Assembly (NCBI RefSeq): GCF_002022005.1
Contig: NZ_CP017258.1
Coordinates: forward strand, 186,001 to 250,000
DNA from: Campylobacter pinnipediorum subsp. caledonicus
Lineage (GTDB): Bacteria; Campylobacterota; Campylobacteria; Campylobacterales; Campylobacteraceae
Length of the DNA stretch: 64,000 bases
Direction: 5' to 3'
The translations under genes and the position numbers were made by a program. This document shows, one piece after another, positions 37,615 to 48,514 of this stretch (positions are counted from its first letter, which is position 1; each line of letters starts with the position of its first letter). The notes under the pieces were generated by a model. The model searched no databases, was not told where the DNA came from, and saw nothing but the letters and a program-made list of their open reading frames with translations.

Positions 37615-40575
37615 TTAAAATTTATAAACAGCACCCAAAGTAAAGACGCTATTATCTTTTTTCCCATCCTGTATTGACACATCGTGCTTAAAGTCGACGG
37701 TAAAATTTTCATTTACATCATAAATTAGCCCAAATCCTAGCCAAGTTATATGTTTGGCTTGTGATATACCTTTTACATTTATGTTGTTATTCATATTGCT
37801 AAATTTAGCATTAAAGTTAAAATCATTAGGGTTTGGAGCGTATGAATGGGAGATGTTAGAATTTAGCGTAAGAGAGTTAAACTTAAAGCTAGACCTCACA
37901 CCTGCTAATATAGAGTATGTATTATAGCGTTTTTTATCCGCAGCAATTCCTAAAGGCAGGTTTTCACTAAAGGCTCCACGAGAAATTTTATTTAGCTCAG
38001 TAGCTATAAATGGATTTAAATTCACAAAATCAACATTATAAAAACTTCCTAGCTCAGTATAAACAGAGTAGGTTTGGTGTTTGTATGATACATCGGAGTT
38101 TTTGTCCGCAACAATCCTTTTTATATCATTTCTTGAATCATTTAGTCCGACTCTGCCAGAGAGATAAAAATTTAAAAAATCATAAGATCCGTATACCGAA
38201 ACATTGTCATTTTCTATCTTTATATCGCCTGCTGATTTGTCAAAAGTAGCTCTTGAAGCGCTTTTTGATATAGCTAGACCAAGAGTTAGCTCATCGGTTA
38301 CTTTGCCGTCTAGTCCGATTTGAGTTCCTTTTGTCTTAGCTAGAGTGTTTGCGTAGCCCTCTTTGGTGATTTTGCTCTCACCATACACCCCATCAAACCA
38401 CACTCCACTTTTATCAGAGCGCATTAGCGAAGCTATCCTGTTGCTTAGTGTGCGATTTATGGTCTGGTTTTGTTTGAGTATTATGTTTTGATTTGATGCG
38501 TGAATTTCTCCTGAGAGTGAATCTATCATTTGTGGGAGTGCGTTAGCATGTGCATTCATTACTCTTACTGCTGTAGCTGAAATTTCATTTTGTTCTTGAG
38601 TTTGCGCTAGCTCATCTAAAGCCGTATCAAAATTTTTAGCTGTATTTAAAGAGCTTGCTGTTACGTATCCTGCTGCCTGCAATACGTGTACGGTAGCTTT
38701 TCTGTTGTATTCGACCCATATATTTTGTCTATTTTTATCTACATAAAAGTTAGATAAATTTACGTATCTTGATACATTGTTTGAAATTTTATAATCTCCA
38801 TTATAGTTTTTTATCTCTTTCGCTTTTATTATATTTTTTGTTTTAGTTTGAGCGCCTATTACGGAATAGATATTTTCAACATCGGCTAGGATATAAGAGC
38901 TATCTTTCATATCCATTGTGCCCGTAATTTCTAAATTTGACTTGTCGATATCTATTGCTATGCGACCTTGATTTTTTGAAATGTAGTCTCCGTTTATTTT
39001 AAGACCTTGTCCGTAAACGTTTAATGATCCGCCATTGTTGGTTATGGTGTAGCTGTTACCGTTACCTATATCGACTCTACTATTATCATTTTGTGCAAGA
39101 AGTGTCCCACCTTTTTCTATTGTAATACGAGAATTTAATAAAGATTTTTCAACTCCTATGGTACCCTCTTTAATCCATGTGATGGCTGTGTATGTATTTT
39201 CTCCTCCAAGATATAAGGTTCCAGTACCTTTTTTGTATATTCCACCATCGCCTGCCATATCGTTATTCCAAGTCAGTTTTCTTGTATCTTTATAATTTCT
39301 ATAATCAAAATCAACTGTAAATAAACCCAATACCGCTTTTTCATCTTTGTTTGTTAAAAGGCGTTTATCTAGTCTTCCAGGACCTCCTAAGGCTCTATCT
39401 TGATTTAAAATTCCCCAGCCAAATGTAGCATCTGGACTTTCTGTTTGTTCTCCTTTGTGTCCTGGTTTATCCGCACTAGATAGGATAGTCATAGTAACTA
39501 AGTGATTATCCATCCATGGAAATTTCGTCCATACATTCGCAACTGCAGCAGTTACTACAGGAGCTGAAAATGATGTTCCTGTTCCATATATAATACATGC
39601 TTGACCGCTTTTGCATTCGCTTGCAGGCAGCTCTATAGCCCAATTACCCCGAGCCGTGATTCCCCAATTTTTACCTTTGTCTCCTATTTTGTTTGAATAA
39701 CTTGCAAGTTTAGATGTATTTCCTGTTTCATCAACTGCCATAACGGTTATCCAACCATTTCTAGCATCATTGTTAAGATGAGGATAGAGCGACTCCGGAG
39801 ATGCATGATTTGTATGTTCGTTTCCAGCAGCCCATATGAATATACTATCTGTCGCTGCATAGTGGGCAACATTTGGAAATGTTGCATTTACTTGTCCGTA
39901 ATCAGTGCCATTAAGACCATATGAATTGTTAAAAATTCTAGCGCCTTTATTATGCAAATTTCTATAATCATTTTCAGTAGAGCCAATCAGGAGTGAATTT
40001 CTATTTCCCGATAGACCTGCTGACCGAGCGAATATCTTAGAGTCTGTGTTGTGTTTCACAATCATATGAGTTACCATTGTTCCGTGATGTTGTTTATCTT
40101 GCGGATCTTTATTTGTTTGCACTATTTCTATTCTGGATGTTCCGTTCGGTTTTTCAAATTTTTTAGATTTATAAAAGAAAGTATCAACTACACCGATATC
40201 CATGATCTTTTTTTCATCTTTTATCTTATCTTGCAAATTTTGATTCGCGTTTTCTTGCCCTTTTTTTACCCCTAGCGTTCTATTGTTTGGCATAGGTGGC
40301 TGAGCTATCGGAGGTTGTTGAATACCGCTGTTTGGATCATTTGGTGCAAGCGGTGGCGGAGACACAGGGGGGGGGGGTGGTAGGCCACCAGCGGGTGGTA
40401 CTGCAGGTGGTGCTATATGATTGTTATTGGGACGGTTGTTTGGATAATTGTCTGGGATTGATGGACCGCTACTACCGCCACTTCCTCCTCCACAACTGAC
40501 AAATAATGCAGATATTATTGGTAAAACTACAAAAAATTTTGCACTTTTTCTGTTTTTAAGATTGGCTAATTTCAT
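37615..40575 (-). CDS. Autotransporter serine protease A (S8 passenger, NalP/SphB1-like)
   Basis: 986 residues. The signal peptide ends FVSCGGG (C28), a weak lipobox, recalling the lipoprotein autotransporters NalP and SphB1. A Gly/Pro/Asn-rich linker (28-105) includes PPPPP at 66-70, coded by an 11-base homopolymer. The S8 subtilase has Asp131 (DIGVVD), His164 (HHGTMV), Asn252 (AAGNE) and Ser335 (GTSFSAP). A beta-strand-repeat stem (GTGTLYLGGENTYTAI) leads to a C-terminal beta-barrel (~705-986) ending in VYKF. It should be secreted to the surface and may cleave itself or other surface proteins. Bases 38493-40215 are repeated inverted at 41253-42975. ATG with AAGGA. Confidence 0.9.
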   Translation of the reverse strand: MKLANLKNRKSAKFFVVLPIISALFVSCGGGSGGSSGPSIPDNYPNNRPNNNHIAPPAVPPAGGLPPPPPVSPPPLAPNDPNSGIQQPPIAQPPMPNNRTLGVKKGQENANQNLQDKIKDEKKIMDIGVVDTFFYKSKKFEKPNGTSRIEIVQTNKDPQDKQHHGTMVTHMIVKHNTDSKIFARSAGLSGNRNSLLIGSTENDYRNLHNKGARIFNNSYGLNGTDYGQVNATFPNVAHYAATDSIFIWAAGNEHTNHASPESLYPHLNNDARNGWITVMAVDETGNTSKLASYSNKIGDKGKNWGITARGNWAIELPASECKSGQACIIYGTGTSFSAPVVTAAVANVWTKFPWMDNHLVTMTILSSADKPGHKGEQTESPDATFGWGILNQDRALGGPGRLDKRLLTNKDEKAVLGLFTVDFDYRNYKDTRKLTWNNDMAGDGGIYKKGTGTLYLGGENTYTAITWIKEGTIGVEKSLLNSRITIEKGGTLLAQNDNSRVDIGNGNSYTITNNGGSLNVYGQGLKINGDYISKNQGRIAIDIDKSNLEITGTMDMKDSSYILADVENIYSVIGAQTKTKNIIKAKEIKNYNGDYKISNNVSRYVNLSNFYVDKNRQNIWVEYNRKATVHVLQAAGYVTASSLNTAKNFDTALDELAQTQEQNEISATAVRVMNAHANALPQMIDSLSGEIHASNQNIILKQNQTINRTLSNRIASLMRSDKSGVWFDGVYGESKITKEGYANTLAKTKGTQIGLDGKVTDELTLGLAISKSASRATFDKSAGDIKIENDNVSVYGSYDFLNFYLSGRVGLNDSRNDIKRIVADKNSDVSYKHQTYSVYTELGSFYNVDFVNLNPFIATELNKISRGAFSENLPLGIAADKKRYNTYSILAGVRSSFKFNSLTLNSNISHSYAPNPNDFNFNAKFSNMNNNINVKGISQAKHITWLGFGLIYDVNENFTVDFKHDVSIQDGKKDNSVFTLGAVYKF
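38493..40215 (-). repeat. Inverted repeat, left arm (protease passenger)
   Basis: 1,723 bp, collinear with 41253-42975 in opposite orientation and identical at every place compared; deduced proteins are the same over this span. Ends sharply: at EKKIMDIG on the N side and at EIHAS on the C side. Confidence 0.93.
40367..40377 (+). repeat. G11 homopolymeric tract (C11 in the coding strand)
   Basis: Eleven G in a row inside autotransporter A (Pro66-70 region). In Campylobacter, tracts of eight or more G/C vary by slipped-strand mispairing. As sequenced, the gene is in frame (ON). Confidence 0.95.
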
Positions 40576-40716
40576 TTTAATCCTTAATTTGTTTTTGAGT
40601 AAGACTAAACTATAATCTTAATTTAAAGTAATTAAAGTCATAACTTAATATAATTAAAGTTAAGTAAAACTGTAAATTGTATCCAAAAACTATAAATTTA
40701 ATTTTAATAAACTCAA
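40576..40716 (-). promoter_or_regulatory. Promoter region of autotransporter A
   Basis: Minus strand: AAGGATTAAA ribosome site before the ATG, a TATAGT-type -10 near 40608 and repeated ACTTTAATTA blocks upstream. It lies inside the segment that would invert. Confidence 0.5.
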
Positions 40717-43700
40717 TTTTAAAGGACAAACAAAAAGCATTTGATTTGGCAGGTGCTTTTGTAAGAAATAAAATGCCGGAAGTGTCAGCTAAGATATATG
40801 AAATTTTAGTAAAAAATATCGAAAAAAGAGATCGTTTGTATGAAGTATCTTTGAAAAATTTAGGAATAGAACTCGCAAAAGATAATCAAACAAAAGAGGC
40901 TTACAAATACCTAAATAAATATCAAGATGAGTTTAAATATGGTGATTATGTGAGCCAAGTGCAAACCGCAATGGACAATCTGTTTTTCAAGCTTGATGAA
41001 AACAATGCTACAAAATTAAGAGAGCATTATAAAGAACTTATGAAAAAATATCAAAATGCAGATATAGGCAAAAAAGCTTTACTCTCTCTTATGGATTTAA
41101 ATATTAAAGAAAGAAAATTTAAACAAAATTTGGAGTATGCCGTTTTGGTTAAAGACTTAAATCAAACAAAAGGCATTGAATATCTAAACACATCAGCATT
41201 TGAGCTTGCCAAAGAAGGCATAAATCAAATTTTACAAGATAAACACAATGACGAAAAAAAGATCATGGATATCGGTGTAGTTGATACTTTCTTTTATAAA
41301 TCTAAAAAATTTGAAAAACCGAACGGAACATCCAGAATAGAAATAGTGCAAACAAATAAAGATCCGCAAGATAAACAACATCACGGAACAATGGTAACTC
41401 ATATGATTGTGAAACACAACACAGACTCTAAGATATTCGCTCGGTCAGCAGGTCTATCGGGAAATAGAAATTCACTCCTGATTGGCTCTACTGAAAATGA
41501 TTATAGAAATTTGCATAATAAAGGCGCTAGAATTTTTAACAATTCATATGGTCTTAATGGCACTGATTACGGACAAGTAAATGCAACATTTCCAAATGTT
41601 GCCCACTATGCAGCGACAGATAGTATATTCATATGGGCTGCTGGAAACGAACATACAAATCATGCATCTCCGGAGTCGCTCTATCCTCATCTTAACAATG
41701 ATGCTAGAAATGGTTGGATAACCGTTATGGCAGTTGATGAAACAGGAAATACATCTAAACTTGCAAGTTATTCAAACAAAATAGGAGACAAAGGTAAAAA
41801 TTGGGGAATCACGGCTCGGGGTAATTGGGCTATAGAGCTGCCTGCAAGCGAATGCAAAAGCGGTCAAGCATGTATTATATATGGAACAGGAACATCATTT
41901 TCAGCTCCTGTAGTAACTGCTGCAGTTGCGAATGTATGGACGAAATTTCCATGGATGGATAATCACTTAGTTACTATGACTATCCTATCTAGTGCGGATA
42001 AACCAGGACACAAAGGAGAACAAACAGAAAGTCCAGATGCTACATTTGGCTGGGGAATTTTAAATCAAGATAGAGCCTTAGGAGGTCCTGGAAGACTAGA
42101 TAAACGCCTTTTAACAAACAAAGATGAAAAAGCGGTATTGGGTTTATTTACAGTTGATTTTGATTATAGAAATTATAAAGATACAAGAAAACTGACTTGG
42201 AATAACGATATGGCAGGCGATGGTGGAATATACAAAAAAGGTACTGGAACCTTATATCTTGGAGGAGAAAATACATACACAGCCATCACATGGATTAAAG
42301 AGGGTACCATAGGAGTTGAAAAATCTTTATTAAATTCTCGTATTACAATAGAAAAAGGTGGGACACTTCTTGCACAAAATGATAATAGTAGAGTCGATAT
42401 AGGTAACGGTAACAGCTACACCATAACCAACAATGGCGGATCATTAAACGTTTACGGACAAGGTCTTAAAATAAACGGAGACTACATTTCAAAAAATCAA
42501 GGTCGCATAGCAATAGATATCGACAAGTCAAATTTAGAAATTACGGGCACAATGGATATGAAAGATAGCTCTTATATCCTAGCCGATGTTGAAAATATCT
42601 ATTCCGTAATAGGCGCTCAAACTAAAACAAAAAATATAATAAAAGCGAAAGAGATAAAAAACTATAATGGAGATTATAAAATTTCAAACAATGTATCAAG
42701 ATACGTAAATTTATCTAACTTTTATGTAGATAAAAATAGACAAAATATATGGGTCGAATACAACAGAAAAGCTACCGTACACGTATTGCAGGCAGCAGGA
42801 TACGTAACAGCAAGCTCTTTAAATACAGCTAAAAATTTTGATACGGCTTTAGATGAGCTAGCGCAAACTCAAGAACAAAATGAAATTTCAGCTACAGCAG
42901 TAAGAGTAATGAATGCACATGCTAACGCACTCCCACAAATGATAGATTCACTCTCAGGAGAAATTCACGCATCAAGCCAAAATATACTTTTTAATCATAA
43001 TTTATTAACAAATATTTCTTTTAGTAACAGAGTGAGTAGCTTATCTACGATAAATAGTAGCGGCTTTTGGTACGATGGAATTTATGCCAATAGTAAAATT
43101 AACACAAAAAATTATACAAAAGCTATATCTAAAACAAAAGGTAATTTGTTTGGAGTCGATAGTGTATTTGGCGATTATATCTTTGGTATAGGGTTCGTGC
43201 ATGCAAATGCAGATACTAAATTTAATAATGATTTAGGAAATATCTATATGAAAAACAAAGGTATTATGCTTTATTCAAGTAAAGATTTAGGATATGCATA
43301 TATATTAGGAGCCGGCGGGTTAAATAATGTGTCAAGCAGTGTAAATAGAGAAGTTATTAATAAAAGAGTAGATTCAAAATTTGATAGCAAAGTGTATAAT
43401 TTATATACAGAAATTGGAGTTAGAAAAAATATTGATAATATTTTAATAAACCCTTTTATTGCAAATCAAGCTACTCGAATAAAAAGAAATGATTTTGAAG
43501 AAAAATATGAATTTGGCTCTTTGAAAGCTAATTCAAAAAGATATAGCTCTAATTATGTTATTTTGGGTTTAAGAACTAGTTTAAATTTACAAAAATTAAA
43601 CTTAAACTCAGGCGTATTTTATTCTTATAATAGCAATCCAGCAAATTTTGATTTTGAGGCAAAAGTTTTAGCAAATGGTTATAAAGATGTTGCTGTAAAA

Positions 43701-43853
43701 GGAGTTGGTGAGCCAAAAGATAAAGTATGGTTTGGTATCGGGGGAGCTTATAAAATTAATCAAAAGGTGTCATTACAAGCAAACTATAATTTATCTATTG
43801 AAAACAGGAATAAAACAAATTTATTAAATTTAGGAGTTTATTATAAATTTTAA
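40677..43853 (+). CDS. Autotransporter serine protease B: silent-looking copy fused to a pflA fragment
   Basis: An open frame of 1,058 residues. Residues ~14-182 are the PflA repeat segment, followed by INQILQDKHNDEKKIM and the same S8 passenger as A (Asp, His, Ser triad intact), then a different C-terminal beta-barrel (last ~290 residues; SSGFWYDGIYANSKINTK against SGVWFDGVYGESKITK in A; ends GVYYKF). The first codon is TTG with no ribosome site, and there is no signal peptide and no promoter of its own, so it is probably not expressed or exported in this orientation. Inversion across the passenger repeats would give it A's promoter, signal and poly-Pro tract. Confidence 0.7.
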   Translation: MYPKTINLILINSILKDKQKAFDLAGAFVRNKMPEVSAKIYEILVKNIEKRDRLYEVSLKNLGIELAKDNQTKEAYKYLNKYQDEFKYGDYVSQVQTAMDNLFFKLDENNATKLREHYKELMKKYQNADIGKKALLSLMDLNIKERKFKQNLEYAVLVKDLNQTKGIEYLNTSAFELAKEGINQILQDKHNDEKKIMDIGVVDTFFYKSKKFEKPNGTSRIEIVQTNKDPQDKQHHGTMVTHMIVKHNTDSKIFARSAGLSGNRNSLLIGSTENDYRNLHNKGARIFNNSYGLNGTDYGQVNATFPNVAHYAATDSIFIWAAGNEHTNHASPESLYPHLNNDARNGWITVMAVDETGNTSKLASYSNKIGDKGKNWGITARGNWAIELPASECKSGQACIIYGTGTSFSAPVVTAAVANVWTKFPWMDNHLVTMTILSSADKPGHKGEQTESPDATFGWGILNQDRALGGPGRLDKRLLTNKDEKAVLGLFTVDFDYRNYKDTRKLTWNNDMAGDGGIYKKGTGTLYLGGENTYTAITWIKEGTIGVEKSLLNSRITIEKGGTLLAQNDNSRVDIGNGNSYTITNNGGSLNVYGQGLKINGDYISKNQGRIAIDIDKSNLEITGTMDMKDSSYILADVENIYSVIGAQTKTKNIIKAKEIKNYNGDYKISNNVSRYVNLSNFYVDKNRQNIWVEYNRKATVHVLQAAGYVTASSLNTAKNFDTALDELAQTQEQNEISATAVRVMNAHANALPQMIDSLSGEIHASSQNILFNHNLLTNISFSNRVSSLSTINSSGFWYDGIYANSKINTKNYTKAISKTKGNLFGVDSVFGDYIFGIGFVHANADTKFNNDLGNIYMKNKGIMLYSSKDLGYAYILGAGGLNNVSSSVNREVINKRVDSKFDSKVYNLYTEIGVRKNIDNILINPFIANQATRIKRNDFEEKYEFGSLKANSKRYSSNYVILGLRTSLNLQKLNLNSGVFYSYNSNPANFDFEAKVLANGYKDVAVKGVGEPKDKVWFGIGGAYKINQKVSLQANYNLSIENRNKTNLLNLGVYYKF
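40717..41223 (+). repeat. pflA internal repeat, second copy
   Basis: 507-bp direct copy of 35592-36098, joined in frame to the passenger of autotransporter B through a 29-bp stretch (41224-41252) that is a diverged form of the corresponding part of A. Confidence 0.93.
41253..42975 (+). repeat. Inverted repeat, right arm (protease passenger)
   Basis: Partner of 38493-40215; the 1,037-bp centre (40216-41252) holds the head of A and the pflA fragment. Confidence 0.93.
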
Positions 43854-43929
43854 TTTTTACAAATACTTATAATTTATCCATATCTTAGCTATAAATTTAA
43901 CATTAGGTTTGTTTTATTTATTCCAACCC

Positions 43930-43979
43930 TTTAAAATGATAGTAGGTTAGATATCATATAAAACCACTATCATTTTAAA
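43930..43979 (+). terminator. Hairpin after autotransporter B
   Basis: Perfect 14-bp arms TTTAAAATGATAGT / ACTATCATTTTAAA with a 22-base loop, then CACCTTTT. The rest of the 43854-44403 gap is AT-rich with no gene seen. Confidence 0.7.
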
Positions 43980-44403
43980 CACCTTTTAATATTTTAAAAC
44001 TGTAATGAAAGAATATCATAAAATGATATAAGTAGTTATAGAAAATAAGTTACCAAAATTTCATTTATTTATATATTTATTGATGTTTGTGACTTATTCT
44101 TCAAATATTAAACCACTTTAAGATTCTTTCTTTTAAAATTACTATTATTTTCTTTGGATAAAAATTAGATTTTTGTAATAGTAAATCTTTAATTTGTAAG
44201 TTTTTAATGTTTTTTGGTGATTTTAATAAGAATAAGATTAGATATTGTTTATTTTGTGTTATGTTTAGTGTTATTGATGCTCAATATTAGTTAACTTATC
44301 CTAAAGTTAATAAATAGCTTATTCTAGTTATTTTTTTATTAATTATTATGTGTCTCACCCAAATTCAAATTATTTAAAATATTATTTTATATTTAAGTAG
44401 CAT

Positions 44404-44500
44404 TTAAGCATTACTCTTATATAATTCCAGCTCACGATTTGAGAAACCACCTTTAACTTTTAGTTAATAAAGCTTTTCTTTTTAAATATCGTTGTTCTGT
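44404..44500 (+). promoter_or_regulatory. 16S rRNA promoter and leader
   Basis: A 43-bp block (44404-44446) with TATAAT at 44420-44425 and CCAGCTCACGATTTGAGAAA is repeated with one mismatch before 23S (49348-49390). A boxA-like GTTGTTCTGTTAA follows near 44491. No -35 match, as is usual in Campylobacter. Confidence 0.8.
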
Positions 44501-44525
44501 TAAATTATAAATGTTAAACTATTAG

Positions 44526-46235
<1,710 letters not shown>

Positions 46236-46287
46236 CAGCTAATAATTAAATATATTTTATTTCTATTAGTATTTAGAAATTAATATT

Positions 46288-46363
46288 GGGGAATTAGCTC
46301 AGCTGGGAGAGCGCCTGCTTTGCACGCAGGAGGTCAGCGGTTCGATCCCGCTATTCTCCACCA
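46288..46363 (+). tRNA. tRNA-Ala (TGC)
   Basis: 76 bases, acceptor GGGGAAT / ATTCTCC, anticodon TGC in CTTTGCACG, encoded CCA. In the usual 16S-Ala-Ile order. Confidence 0.97.
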
Positions 46364-46368
46364 TTTAA

Positions 46369-46445
46369 GGGCCTATAGCTCAGCTGGTTAGAGTGCACCC
46401 CTGATAAGGGTGAGGTCACAAGTTCAAGTCTTGTTAGGCCCACCA
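46369..46445 (+). tRNA. tRNA-Ile (GAT)
   Basis: 77 bases, acceptor GGGCCTA / TAGGCCC, anticodon GAT in CTGATAAG, encoded CCA, 5 bases after tRNA-Ala. Confidence 0.97.
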
Positions 46446-46731
46446 TTAATATAGTTTAACAAAATACTCTTTTTAATTATTCTATATACTTTTTATCATT
46501 GTTTCTTGTATTAATATTTTATGTCTATACTTTTGTATGCTATATATGTTTAAAATAAAAAACAATTCTTTTTTATAAAAAATAACTTGATATGTTATGT
46601 TTCTTAATTGCCTTTGTAAAAAATAAAATTTTTATCTGAATGGGTTTAATTAAATATATAAATGATTGTATTGTATAAGTCTTGTTAGCTAGTTGTTTAA
46701 TGAAAAAGATTAAAAATTATAAAGGATATTA

Positions 46732-47568
46732 GTGAATAAAATTTTAAAGTTAATTGTTGTTGTCTTTATATGTATTCAAAGTATTCAAGCTATTGAGCTA
46801 ATGAAGCTTGGTGTATACAAAGATCAAAACATAACCGGATGGTATGCTAGCGAAAAGCTTGATGGTATAAGGGCATATTGGGATGGTAAAAATTTACTAA
46901 GTAGACAAGGTAAAGTCATAAAAGCACCAAAGTATTTTTTAAAAACTCTTCCGGATTTTGCTTTAGATGGAGAGCTATATACTAAAAGAAATGAATTTGA
47001 AAAAATACAAACCATAGTTATGGATCAGATACCAAATGAAAAAGAATGGAAAAATATAACTTATTATATATTTGATGCACCTAATGCAAATGGTGGATTG
47101 ATTGAGCGTTTGAAAGTAGTTCAAGATTATATAGATAAAAATTCCAACAACAATGATATAAAAAACCACATAAAGCTTATACCCCAAAAACTTATAACAA
47201 GCAAGAAAGAATTAGATAGCTTTTTAGATGAAATTGTAAGTAGTGAAGGTGAAGGTGTTGTTATTCGTGAACCAAATTCTGTTTATATAAAATCAAGAAG
47301 CAATCTAAATTTAAAATACAAACGCTTTATTGATTCAGAGTGCAAAGTTATATCTATAAATAAAGGTAGTGGCAAATATAAAGACTTAATGGGTTCTATA
47401 ACATGTGAGTTATCAAATAAAATTAGATTTAAAATAGGATCTGGTTTTAGTGATTATATTCGTAAAAATCCACCAAAGATTGGGAGTATTATTACTTTCA
47501 AATATCAAAATTTAACCAAAAACGGCATACCACGCTTTGCTACTTTTTTAAGGGTTAGAAAAGATTGA
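46732..47568 (+). CDS. ATP-dependent DNA ligase with signal peptide (Lig E-type)
   Basis: 278 residues. Signal peptide NKILKLIVVVFICIQSIQA, then the minimal adenylation domain with catalytic K42 in EKLDGIRAYWDG, motif III (YIFDAP), motif IV (EGVVIRE) and motif V (LKYKR), and an OB domain. No DNA-binding or zinc domains. This is the small exported ATP-ligase form found in Campylobacter, Haemophilus and Neisseria, thought to act on DNA in the periplasm, possibly during uptake. GTG start. It lies between tRNA-Ile and 23S, which is an unusual place. Confidence 0.9.
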   Translation: MNKILKLIVVVFICIQSIQAIELMKLGVYKDQNITGWYASEKLDGIRAYWDGKNLLSRQGKVIKAPKYFLKTLPDFALDGELYTKRNEFEKIQTIVMDQIPNEKEWKNITYYIFDAPNANGGLIERLKVVQDYIDKNSNNNDIKNHIKLIPQKLITSKKELDSFLDEIVSSEGEGVVIREPNSVYIKSRSNLNLKYKRFIDSECKVISINKGSGKYKDLMGSITCELSNKIRFKIGSGFSDYIRKNPPKIGSIITFKYQNLTKNGIPRFATFLRVRKD

Positions 47569-47587
47569 GTTTCTAAACCCTCTGCTT

Positions 47588-48514
47588 TTATCTAAGTAAC
47601 GTAAAACCTATGCCTATTTTATTTGTGCTATGGTTATAATCTATTAAACTTTCACTATATCCGTTAAAGTATTGTAAGTATCCTAAAATTCCACCAAAGA
47701 GTGGAAATATCAGACTGGCTTGAACTGCTCCTTTGTTGTCTTTTATGCGAAAGTTATTGCGCAATAGTAGTTCAAATGATATATTTTTTGTAGTATATCT
47801 TGCTTGTATATCACCATAACCCAAATAACGATAAATATCTTTATTATCGCTTAAATCTCCTATGTGATACCAAACTCGTGGAGTTATGGATAGATTGCTA
47901 AAATTTAATTTAGAGCTAGCATATACCCTGTTCCAGCTTCTGCTTTTATCTTTACCTAGTCCATTTGATTCATGTAAAACACCTATATCAAAGCTATTTA
48001 TCCGTTCATTGTTTGTATATAGGCGCATAAAAACTTCTGGTCTATAATTTGTTTCTCTAAAAGGCGAACTATGCTTTCCTGTTTGCCACCATGATGTTTG
48101 AGAGTATGCCATATAAAGATTAGCCCATTTCGGTAATAGTGAAATTTCTATCGGTTTTTTGATACTTATGTTAAATTTGGTTTCAAATTTTTGTCTATCG
48201 TTGTTAGGCACACTAGAAGCATAGGTGCCTAAAAGCAAATAGTTTAATTCATGAAAACTTATACTGCTTCCTGCAAAAAGTTCTCTAAAAAGTGCTTCAT
48301 CTTTTGCTTTTGAATTGTTTATGGTGTCTGATTTAATGTATTCTTCTGAGCGTGAATCTTTTTTTATATTTTTAGCGGCCAGGCTTTTATAAATACTCAT
48401 TGCACCCTTTATATCGCCTGCTTTTTCTAGTTCATTCGCAAGTTTAAATTTACTAGAATCATTCGCAAATAAATAAAACGAAAAAACAAATAATATAAAT
48501 AATGATTTATTCAT
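47588..48514 (-). CDS. pldA: Outer membrane phospholipase A
   Basis: 308 residues: signal peptide (FILFVFSFYLFA), a short helical region, then a 12-strand barrel. The catalytic motif is GVLHESNGLG (His and Ser) with the Asn in SRSWNRVY; YSQTSWWQ is the calcium-site neighbourhood. PldA hydrolyses phospholipids mislocalised to the outer leaflet. Overlaps the mobA end by 8 bases. Confidence 0.93.
   Translation of the reverse strand: MNKSLFILFVFSFYLFANDSSKFKLANELEKAGDIKGAMSIYKSLAAKNIKKDSRSEEYIKSDTINNSKAKDEALFRELFAGSSISFHELNYLLLGTYASSVPNNDRQKFETKFNISIKKPIEISLLPKWANLYMAYSQTSWWQTGKHSSPFRETNYRPEVFMRLYTNNERINSFDIGVLHESNGLGKDKSRSWNRVYASSKLNFSNLSITPRVWYHIGDLSDNKDIYRYLGYGDIQARYTTKNISFELLLRNNFRIKDNKGAVQASLIFPLFGGILGYLQYFNGYSESLIDYNHSTNKIGIGFTLLR

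Noticed and set aside
36872-43853. The inverted repeat as a plain assembly artefact
   Set aside because: The barrels differ, the pflA copy has three substitutions, and the junction bases diverge (41224-41252). Long reads are still needed to be certain.
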